A DNA stretch of 20,440 nucleotides, taken from assembly GCA_964521105.1 (NCBI GenBank), contig CAZFPO010000045.1:1-20440 (forward strand), in the 5' to 3' direction. The notes beneath the pieces are model-generated. The model worked only from the letters and a program-made list of their open reading frames with translations. It was not told the DNA's origin and searched no databases. The DNA is from JAQUGA01 sp964521105. Lineage in GTDB: Bacteria > Bacteroidota > Bacteroidia > Bacteroidales > WCHB1-69. Below are positions 6,189 to 13,494 of this stretch, in pieces; positions within the stretch are counted from its first letter, which is position 1; the number at the start of each line of letters is the position of its first letter. The translations under genes and the position numbers were made by a program.

Positions 6189-9100
6189 ATGTTTAAAAAA
6201 ATGAAAAATATTAGCCTCTCTCTAATAATTCTTTTTCTAACCTTTGAGGCATTTTCACAAAAAACCTATTTCTATTTTGAGCCCGAAAGTTCATATCGTG
6301 ATGGTATAGAATTAATGCAAAAAGAAAAATATGGGGCAGCTCAAAAAAAATTCAATACTGTTTTTTCTGCTAAAATCGACCACCGTAATCCAATTTATGT
6401 GCAATCGAAATTTTACTACGCAGTTTGTGCGTACAACTTAACCCATAAAAACACCGAAAGTTTATTTTTAGAATTCATCGAAATTTATCATCAAGAAAGT
6501 TTAAGCAATTTAGCACATTTTTACCTAGCCCGATGGTACTTCGATAAAAAAAATTACATAAAATGTTTAAAAGAACTTGAAAAAGTCGATTCATACGAAC
6601 TTACAACTTCTGATCAAATTGAATTTAAATACCGAAAAGCATATTGTCATTTTTCAAACAACGAAATGGCAGAAGCAAAAAAAATATTTTTCGAAGTAAA
6701 AAAAATTGAAAGCAAATTTAAATCGCAAGCTACTTATTATTATGCTCATATTGCTTACACCGAAGGCTTATTAGAAACAGCCTTAGTGGACTTTTTATCG
6801 CTTAAAAACGACGAATATTACAGTTCAATTGTCCCCTATTACATTATTCAAATATACTATTTACAACAAAATTTTGACCAAATTTTCGCCTTAGCTCCCG
6901 AACTCTTTGAAAAATCTTCCGAGAAAAGAAAACCTGAAATTAAACGAATTTTAGGCGAAGCATATTATAACGAAAACAAATATAAAGAAGCTATTCCTCA
7001 TTTAAACTATTATTTAGAAGCTAAAGATATAAAACCCAGTCGTTCTGACAATTACATCATGGGGTTTTGTCAATATCAAACCGGAAATTATACCAAAGCC
7101 CTCGACTATTTAAAAAATGTAATCGAGCAATCCGATTCACTTTCTCAAAACGCTTATTTTATTATTGGTGATTGCTATTTAAAAACGAACCAAAAACAAT
7201 ATGCTTCAAACGCATTTTACGAAGCATACAAAACCAATATCGACCAAGATATTACCGAAGAAGCACTCTTTAATTATGCTAAACTCCAATACGAATTTTC
7301 TACTAATCCATTTCAAAGTGCTATTTCATCTTTTGAAGAATACGTTAATACATTTCCAAATTCGCAACGAATTGACGAAGTAAATGAATATTTACTCACT
7401 ATATATCAAACTACAAAAAACTACAAAGAAGCTATCAATTCGTTGGAAAAAATAAAAAATAAAAATCACAAGCTATTAAAAGCATATCAGCAAATTGCTC
7501 ACTTCAGAGCCATTGAACTGTTTAATAATTCAGATTTTGAAAACTCAATTAAATATTTCGACAAATCGTTAAAAAATGATTTCGACAGTAAAATAAATGC
7601 TTATAATCATTACTGGAAAGGAGAAGCATTTTATCAAATGTTAAAATACAACGAAGCAATTGAAAGTTATAATAAATTTTTGTTGGCAAAGGGAGCTTTC
7701 GACACCCCAGAATATGCAAAATCATACTATTCAATAGGATACTGTTGGTTTAAACAGAAAAATTTTGCTAATGCCTTAATTGCCTTTCGTAAATTTTTAA
7801 ACGATACTAAAAATATTCAATCTAAAGAAATAATTAGCGATGCCTATAACCGTACAGGCGATTGCTATTTTATCACCAAAGAATTTGGACAATCCATTCA
7901 AATGTACGATAAAACTATTGAAATAAATACGCTTGATGTTGATTATGCCTTATATCAAAAATCAATTGCATTAGGTGCTATTGGTAAAATGCAAGAAAAG
8001 AAAACAGCATTACTTCAACTTCTCAATAATTATCCAAAATCGAATTGGATTGATGAATCGCAATACGAACTGGGGAACACATACGTGGCTTTAAATGAGC
8101 TAGATAAGGCAATTATTGAATATTCAAAAATGATTGAAAAATTCCCAAATAGCAAAAACATCCGTTCAGCAAAATTAAAACAAGGTTTAGCATATTACAA
8201 TATGTCTGAAGACGAAAAAGCACTAACATTATTGAAAAAAGTGGTTGAAGAATATCCTGGCACACAAGAATCGAAAGATGCGTTGAAAAATATTCGCAAT
8301 ATTTATGTCGACAATAATAATGTTGATGAATTTTTTAATTATGTAAAACAAATACCTTCTGCAACAGTCTCCTCATCTGAGCAAGATTCACTGACTTTTA
8401 AAGTGGTTGAAAACAGATTTTTAGATAATGACTGTGAAAAAGCAAAAAAAGGAGCCATTGATTACATTGAAAAATTTCCACAAGGCTATTTTATCTTAAA
8501 AGCATACTATTACAAAGCCGAATGTGAATATAAATCGGGCAATATAGTTGCTACACTCGAAAGCTATGAGACATTATTACAAAAGTTTCCAAAATCAAAT
8601 TACGAAGAGCGTGCTTTATTAATTTCAGCGGATATATTGTATCAACAAAAAAACTACCAAAAAGCAGCGGAATATTATAGTCGCTTGCAACCTATCGCTA
8701 GCAATCAAACTATATTAACAGGCGCAATTACTGGAAAAATGCGTTCATATTTTATTATACAAAATTATACCGAAGCAATTAATGCTGCTCAAGATTTATT
8801 AAAACGCGACAAACTATCCGAAAGTATTATCGAAGAATGTAGGCTAACTATTATTCGGTCGGCAATGCAAACCCAACAATACAATTTAGCAAAAAATGAA
8901 AGTCAATTGTTATTAAAAAGTAAAAACGAAGCATCAGCCGAAGCTTATTACGTCATTTCCGAAATTGAATTTAAACAAGGAAACTTCGATGCTTCCGAAA
9001 AACGAATTTTTGATTTATTAAGCTCTGGCTCACCCTACGAATATTGGCTTGCGAAATCCTACATTCTTTTAGGTGATATTTACGTTGAAAAAGGTAACTT

Positions 9101-9254
9101 ATTTCAAGCTAAACACACCTATAAAAGTATTATGGACAACTACGAAGGTGAAGATTTGAAAAAAATTGCTACCGATAAATTTCAAAATGTTGTTACTATT
9201 GAAAACGACCAAAAAAACAACAACAAATCAGGTTTCGATACTAAAGAAGAATAA
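6189..9254 (+). CDS. Large exported tetratricopeptide-repeat protein
   Basis: 1021 residues: a signal peptide (MFKKMKNISLSLIILFLT, cleavage near AFSQ, about residue 24), then an almost continuous solenoid of TPR-type helix pairs. Typical units are recognisable: ALDYLKNVIEQSDSLSQNAY, YWKGEAFYQMLKYNEAIESY, YELGNTYVALNELDKAIIEY followed by FPNSK, and AEYYSRLQP. The recurring FPxS and YP turns resemble periplasmic TPR proteins of the YbgF/BamD type. I infer a periplasmic scaffold that works in the cell envelope. The next gene, 29 bp downstream, encodes an outer-membrane barrel, so the two may form a complex. From memory, unchecked, a TPR protein gene also neighbours gyrB in Porphyromonas. The C-terminal 20 residues are polar and likely disordered. 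An alternative ATG lies four codons in. No enzymatic motif is visible. Confidence 0.92.
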   Translation: MFKKMKNISLSLIILFLTFEAFSQKTYFYFEPESSYRDGIELMQKEKYGAAQKKFNTVFSAKIDHRNPIYVQSKFYYAVCAYNLTHKNTESLFLEFIEIYHQESLSNLAHFYLARWYFDKKNYIKCLKELEKVDSYELTTSDQIEFKYRKAYCHFSNNEMAEAKKIFFEVKKIESKFKSQATYYYAHIAYTEGLLETALVDFLSLKNDEYYSSIVPYYIIQIYYLQQNFDQIFALAPELFEKSSEKRKPEIKRILGEAYYNENKYKEAIPHLNYYLEAKDIKPSRSDNYIMGFCQYQTGNYTKALDYLKNVIEQSDSLSQNAYFIIGDCYLKTNQKQYASNAFYEAYKTNIDQDITEEALFNYAKLQYEFSTNPFQSAISSFEEYVNTFPNSQRIDEVNEYLLTIYQTTKNYKEAINSLEKIKNKNHKLLKAYQQIAHFRAIELFNNSDFENSIKYFDKSLKNDFDSKINAYNHYWKGEAFYQMLKYNEAIESYNKFLLAKGAFDTPEYAKSYYSIGYCWFKQKNFANALIAFRKFLNDTKNIQSKEIISDAYNRTGDCYFITKEFGQSIQMYDKTIEINTLDVDYALYQKSIALGAIGKMQEKKTALLQLLNNYPKSNWIDESQYELGNTYVALNELDKAIIEYSKMIEKFPNSKNIRSAKLKQGLAYYNMSEDEKALTLLKKVVEEYPGTQESKDALKNIRNIYVDNNNVDEFFNYVKQIPSATVSSSEQDSLTFKVVENRFLDNDCEKAKKGAIDYIEKFPQGYFILKAYYYKAECEYKSGNIVATLESYETLLQKFPKSNYEERALLISADILYQQKNYQKAAEYYSRLQPIASNQTILTGAITGKMRSYFIIQNYTEAINAAQDLLKRDKLSESIIEECRLTIIRSAMQTQQYNLAKNESQLLLKSKNEASAEAYYVISEIEFKQGNFDASEKRIFDLLSSGSPYEYWLAKSYILLGDIYVEKGNLFQAKHTYKSIMDNYEGEDLKKIATDKFQNVVTIENDQKNNNKSGFDTKEE

Positions 9255-9283
9255 TCAATCCATAATTTTTGAAATATAAAATC

Positions 9284-11020
9284 ATGAAAAAAAAACATAT
9301 AAAAATGAAAATTAAACATTTGTCAGTAATTCTATTAGCATTTGTTTTCCCAACTTCGGTTTTAGCTCAAATCGACACTACAACTCGCTATAACGAAAGT
9401 GTAATTGTAGTTTCGGGTTTTGACCCAGTTATTTCGGACGCATTTAAAATTAACGATAAACCTATAATTAAAGACACCATTGTTCCAGCTCCCAAATTTG
9501 AATATTCAATCTCTCCGTATAAAGCAAGCACTACATACAGTCCAATGACAATAAACCCAGCTAAGGTTACCGGTGAACCATTAACTAAATTATATCGCAA
9601 CTTAATAAAAGCTGGTTTTGGAAACTACACTACACCATACTTGGAAGTATTTCTAAATAACACTCGTTCTTCAAAATATGCTTTGGGGGCTCACTATAAG
9701 CATCTTTCTTCGTTTGGGAAAATTAAAGATTATGCTTATAGCGGTTATAACGACAATGAAGCAAGTTTATTTAGCAAATGCTTTTTCAATAAAGTTACCA
9801 TTGAATCAAACCTGGATTACTCACGTAATATGGTTCATTATTATGGATTTAAGCCTGCCGAAAATCCAACTTTCACATATTCAAACGATGATTTAAAACA
9901 TATTTTAAATTATTATGGATTCTCAACTTTAATCTCAACAAATAACACCCGTCCAATGGCTTGGCAACAAAACTATCTATTTAAAGCTCATTTTTTTAAC
10001 GATAATTATAAAGTAAACGAAATAATGGGAGGTTTTGAAGGTAATATTTCTAAAAAAATCAAACTCTTTAAATTTACCGAAAATCAAAATCTAAACATTG
10101 ACTTTTCCACCGATTACTTTAATAACAAAATGGATACACTGGGTGTTGTCGACAACTCATTAATAAAACTATCACCCTCACTATCAACTTTTTTCAAAGA
10201 ATATTATTTATCTGTTGGTTTTAAAGCAGTTGTTCGTAATCGAACGGCTAACACCTCCGATTTTCTATTCTTTCCAACGCTCGAAGCTCGTTTAGTATTA
10301 GTACCCAAAATTATTTCAATTTTTGCTGGTTTAGATGGCGATATTAACAGATATAGCTTACATGATATCACAAATTCAAACCCATTTGTTACTCCTTTCA
10401 TTAACCTAACTTATGAACACGAAAAAAATAAAATTTACGGAGGAATTCAAAGTAGTTTTAGTAAACAATTAGATTTAAAAATCGATATGAACACTTCGCA
10501 AGTTGATGGTATGTTGTTTTTTATAAATGATACTTCTTCTGCCATAATGAACCAATTTACTGCTGTTGATGACCAACTTACAAAATTTAATGTAAATGCA
10601 TACATTACGTTTATGAAAGAAGAAAAGTTATCCGTAATTCTTCGAACTTCATATTTTCAATATTCAACCAAAAATGAAAGCAATCCATGGCATATTCCTT
10701 CAATGATTTATTCGCTCACTTCAAACTATAACTTAAATAATAAACTGATATTCCGAATTGATGGATTGGTTTCTACAGGAAGTATTGCCCGCACGCGGGA
10801 TATTAATGGCAACATGATTAATCAATCTCTAAAAACAACTGTTGACTTTAATTTAGGATTCGAATATAGGTATTCAAAACTATTATCTGGATTCGTAAAT
10901 ATTAATAACATTTCAGCCTTCCGTAACTACTATTTTTATCAATATCCAACTCAACGTATTAATTTTATACTTGGAGTTAGTTATTCATTTGGTGGGGATA
11001 CGGCTAAAAAGAAAAAGTAA
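9284..11020 (+). CDS. Outer-membrane beta-barrel protein (TonB-receptor-like barrel)
   Basis: Numbered from the ATG at 9284 this is 578 residues. The upstream open frame begins at a TTG (9269) and is an unlikely start; an ATG at 9305 (MKIKHLSV) is also possible. A signal peptide ends at VLAQ. After a short periplasmic stretch, the rest alternates polar and aromatic residues in beta-strand patterns typical of a barrel (for example SKYALGAHYKHLSSF, KLSVILRTSYFQYS, FNLGFEYRYSKLL, NFILGVSYSFGG). Such proteins are often labelled TonB-dependent receptor, but there is no room for a normal plug domain and no TonB box is evident, so I call it a barrel only. It is the second gene of an operon with the TPR protein. 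A hairpin terminator follows. The substrate is unknown. Confidence 0.85.
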   Translation: MKKKHIKMKIKHLSVILLAFVFPTSVLAQIDTTTRYNESVIVVSGFDPVISDAFKINDKPIIKDTIVPAPKFEYSISPYKASTTYSPMTINPAKVTGEPLTKLYRNLIKAGFGNYTTPYLEVFLNNTRSSKYALGAHYKHLSSFGKIKDYAYSGYNDNEASLFSKCFFNKVTIESNLDYSRNMVHYYGFKPAENPTFTYSNDDLKHILNYYGFSTLISTNNTRPMAWQQNYLFKAHFFNDNYKVNEIMGGFEGNISKKIKLFKFTENQNLNIDFSTDYFNNKMDTLGVVDNSLIKLSPSLSTFFKEYYLSVGFKAVVRNRTANTSDFLFFPTLEARLVLVPKIISIFAGLDGDINRYSLHDITNSNPFVTPFINLTYEHEKNKIYGGIQSSFSKQLDLKIDMNTSQVDGMLFFINDTSSAIMNQFTAVDDQLTKFNVNAYITFMKEEKLSVILRTSYFQYSTKNESNPWHIPSMIYSLTSNYNLNNKLIFRIDGLVSTGSIARTRDINGNMINQSLKTTVDFNLGFEYRYSKLLSGFVNINNISAFRNYYFYQYPTQRINFILGVSYSFGGDTAKKKK

Positions 11021-11044
11021 AATATTGCGTGGGAAAACAACAAC

Positions 11045-11080
11045 AAAAGGCAGGCGATTTATTCAACTGCCTTTTACTTT
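11045..11080 (+). terminator. Intrinsic terminator after the TPR/barrel operon
   Basis: AAAAGGCAG (11045-11053) and CTGCCTTTT (11067-11075) form a perfect 9-bp stem with a 13-nt loop, followed by ACTTTACT. The placement just after the barrel gene and before the gyrB promoter fits. Confidence 0.75.
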
Positions 11081-11151
11081 ACTATCAATCCATTCTTAGA
11101 AAATAACTAATTTATAACAAAAATTAAGTACTTAGATTAAACTTTTTTTTG

Positions 11152-11159
11152 TATCTTTG
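11152..11159 (+). promoter_or_regulatory. gyrB promoter box TATCTTTG
   Basis: An exact TAnnTTTG match directly after a T-rich stretch, 32 bases before the gyrB ATG. There is no good -33 TTTG at the usual distance. Confidence 0.6.
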
Positions 11160-11191
11160 TAGATGAATAAACAAATCGTAACTTATTAAAA

Positions 11192-13153
11192 ATGACAGAC
11201 TTAGAAAACAACATTCCTGCTTCGACTTATACAGCCGATAACATTCAAGTATTAGAAGGATTAGAAGCCGTTAGATTACGCCCTGCTATGTATATTGGCG
11301 ATATAGGTTTTAGAGGATTACACCATTTAGTATATGAAGTTGTTGATAATTCAATTGACGAAGCCTTAGCAGGATACTGTAACCAAATTGACGTTCGTAT
11401 TCACGAGGACAATTCAATTTCAGTTTTAGATAACGGACGAGGAATTCCTACCGATTTGCACGAAAAAGAAAATCGCTCTGCTTTAGAAGTAGTAATGACT
11501 GTGTTACATGCAGGAGGAAAATTCGACAAAGGTTCATATAAAGTATCTGGAGGATTACATGGCGTAGGTGTTTCTTGTGTTAATGGATTATCTAGCTTAT
11601 TAGAAGTTAATGTGTATCGTGAAGGAAAGCAATTTCGTCAAGAGTATCGCAAAGGAATACCTCAATACGATGTTAAAGTTGTTGGAGAATCAAATATTTC
11701 AGGAACTCATGTCCATTTTCTTCCCGATGATACCATTTTTCAAGTGTCGGAATACAATTTTGAAACCTTAGCCACTCGTTTGCGTGAACTTTCATTTTTA
11801 AATAGAGGCATCAAACTGTCGCTCACCGACGAACGTGAAAAAAATGAAAATGGCGAATATGAAACCGTTCAATACTTTTCCGAAAAAGGTTTGGTCGATT
11901 TTATCGAATACCTTGATGGAACTCGCGAAAAATTAATGCCCGACCCAATTTATATTGAAGGAGAACGTAACAGTGTTCCCTTAGAGTTAGTAATGCAATA
12001 TAATACTTCATTTTCCGAAAATGTTCACTCATACGTTAACAATATTAATACTCATGAAGGTGGGACACATTTATCGGGTTTTCGCCGCGGTCTTACTCGT
12101 ACGTTAAAATCATACGCCGAAAAATCGGGAATGCTTAAAAATTTAAAATTTGATATAAATGGCGATGACTTCCGTGAAGGATTAACCGCAATTATTTCGG
12201 TAAAGGTTCAAGAGCCTCAATTTGAAGGACAAACCAAAACTAAACTTGGAAATAATGAAGTTATGGGGGTGGTTGACCAATTAACAGGCGAAATGCTGGG
12301 TAATTACCTCGAAGAAAATCCTAAAGAAGCTCGTATCATTGTAAATAAAGTAATACTTGCAGCCACAGCTCGTCACGCAGCCCGCAAAGCTCGTGAAATG
12401 GTACAACGAAAAAACGTACTTGGCTCAAATAGCTTACCCGGAAAACTCTCCGATTGTAGCGAAAAAAATCCCGAATTATGCGAAATTTACTTAGTCGAAG
12501 GTGATTCGGCAGGTGGTACGGCTAAACAAGGTCGCGACCGTAAATTTCAAGCTATTTTACCTCTTCGCGGAAAAATTTTGAACGTTGAAAAAGCAATGCC
12601 TCACCGAATTTTTGAAAGCGAAGAAATTAAAAATATGTTCACCGCTTTAGGTGTACAAATTGGAACCGAAGAAGATAGTAAGGCGTTAAATCTTGCTAAA
12701 CTTCGCTACCATAAAGTTATTATTATGACCGATGCGGATGTTGATGGTAGCCACATTGCCACCTTAATATTAACATTCTTCTTTAGATATATGCGTGAAT
12801 TAATAGAAAGTGGTTACGTTTATATAGCCACTCCTCCACTCTATCTTCTCCGTAAAGGAAAAGACGAACGTTACGCTTGGGACGAAGAACAACGAGTTCA
12901 ATTCATATCTGATATGTCGAAAAATGGTAAAGAAAGTTCTGTGCATGTGCAACGTTATAAAGGTCTTGGTGAAATGAACGCAGAACAATTATGGTCTACC
13001 ACCATGAATCCCGAATTTAGAACCTTACGCCAAGTTACCATTGAAAATGCTACCGAAGCCGACCGCGTTTTTTCCATGTTAATGGGCGACGAAGTTCCTC
13101 CTCGACGAGAATTTATCGAAAAAAATGCTAAATACGCCAATATCGATATCTAA
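11192..13153 (+). CDS. gyrB: DNA gyrase subunit B
   Basis: 653 residues, the usual length for Bacteroidota GyrB, which lacks the roughly 170-residue insertion of the enterobacterial protein. GyrB is the ATPase half of gyrase, which introduces negative supercoils with GyrA. The GHKL ATPase domain shows YEVVDNSIDEA (48-58, catalytic Glu49), VLDNGRGIP (78-86) and GGLHGVGVS (120-128). The transducer domain follows. The TOPRIM domain shows YLVEGDSAGG (about 434-443), PLRGKILNVEKA and MTDADVDGSH (about 512-521). The C-terminal motif QRYKGLGEMNAEQLW (about 586-600) is typical. GyrB rather than ParE is favoured by these last motifs, but ParE paralogues are close. It has its own promoter, and its stop codon runs into the 82-bp repeat array. 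gyrA is not in the window. Confidence 0.96.
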   Translation: MTDLENNIPASTYTADNIQVLEGLEAVRLRPAMYIGDIGFRGLHHLVYEVVDNSIDEALAGYCNQIDVRIHEDNSISVLDNGRGIPTDLHEKENRSALEVVMTVLHAGGKFDKGSYKVSGGLHGVGVSCVNGLSSLLEVNVYREGKQFRQEYRKGIPQYDVKVVGESNISGTHVHFLPDDTIFQVSEYNFETLATRLRELSFLNRGIKLSLTDEREKNENGEYETVQYFSEKGLVDFIEYLDGTREKLMPDPIYIEGERNSVPLELVMQYNTSFSENVHSYVNNINTHEGGTHLSGFRRGLTRTLKSYAEKSGMLKNLKFDINGDDFREGLTAIISVKVQEPQFEGQTKTKLGNNEVMGVVDQLTGEMLGNYLEENPKEARIIVNKVILAATARHAARKAREMVQRKNVLGSNSLPGKLSDCSEKNPELCEIYLVEGDSAGGTAKQGRDRKFQAILPLRGKILNVEKAMPHRIFESEEIKNMFTALGVQIGTEEDSKALNLAKLRYHKVIIMTDADVDGSHIATLILTFFFRYMRELIESGYVYIATPPLYLLRKGKDERYAWDEEQRVQFISDMSKNGKESSVHVQRYKGLGEMNAEQLWSTTMNPEFRTLRQVTIENATEADRVFSMLMGDEVPPRREFIEKNAKYANIDI

Positions 13154-13288
13154 AAATATAAACGAATAAGACAAAACAGGTTTTATTACTACTTTTTTTA
13201 AATAGTATAGAATACTGTTATGTCTCTCTTACAAAAAATATAAACGAATAAGACAAAACAGGTTTTATTACTACTTTTTTTAAATAGT

Positions 13289-13388
13289 NNNNNNNNNNNN
13301 NNNNNNNNNNNNNNNNNNNNNNNNNNNNNNNNNNNNNNNNNNNNNNNNNNNNNNNNNNNNNNNNNNNNNNNNNNNNNNNNNNNNNNNN
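13289..13388. other. Assembly gap of 100 N inside the 82-bp array
   Basis: The sequence before and after the Ns joins in phase: 55 + 27 bases make one 82-bp unit. The missing length should therefore be zero or a whole number of units. Confidence 0.9.
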
Positions 13389-13431
13389 ATAGAATACTGT
13401 TATGTCTCTCTTACAAAAAATATAAACGAAT

Positions 13432-13490
13432 AAGACATAACAGGTTTTATTACTACTTTTTTTAAATAGTATAGAAACCTTTTATGTCTT
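13432..13490. terminator. Inverted repeat between convergent genes, possible two-way terminator
   Basis: AAGACATAACAGGTTT (13432-13447) and AAACCTTTTATGTCTT (13475-13490) pair over 16 positions with one mismatch, with a 27-nt loop. It lies between gyrB (+) and the stop of the 891-residue gene (-), four bases from the latter. No strong T-run follows on either strand, so the terminator role is tentative. Confidence 0.4.
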
Positions 13491-13494
13491 TGTA

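Larger units (their letters stand above)
13152..13490. repeat. 82-bp tandem repeat array after gyrB, broken by a gap
   Basis: The unit begins at the gyrB stop (AAAATATAAACGAATAAGAC) and includes GGTTTTATTACTAC, a run of seven T, and AGTATAGAATACTG. Copy A is 13152-13233. Copy B starts at 13234, is cut by Ns at 13288, and resumes at 13389 exactly where it stopped. Copy C starts at 13416 and is divergent at its end. Each unit carries an imperfect inverted repeat, AGACAAAACAG with CTGTTATGTCT. No gene is present in this 341-bp interval. Confidence 0.9.

Noticed and set aside
9269..9283. TTG start for the barrel protein, and likewise TTG starts at 2888 and 20077
   Set aside because: In each case an in-frame ATG lies a few codons downstream and gives a better signal peptide or a normal N-terminus.
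9284..11020. Full TonB-dependent receptor
   Set aside because: The protein is only about 580 residues and shows no plug domain or TonB box, so only a barrel is claimed.
11192..13153. ParE instead of GyrB
   Set aside because: The motifs are shared, but the length and C-terminal QRYKGLGEMNAEQLW-type region fit GyrB better; not absolutely excluded without a tree.
13204..13216. AGTAT-AGA-ATACT as a member of the left-edge palindrome family
   Set aside because: The shape and the following GTTATGTC are similar, but the arms are AT-only and such short AT palindromes are expected by chance here; kept only as a remark in the repeat finding.
13289..13388. A hidden gene inside the second N gap
   Set aside because: The repeat is exactly in phase across the gap, so the missing sequence should be zero or whole 82-bp units.
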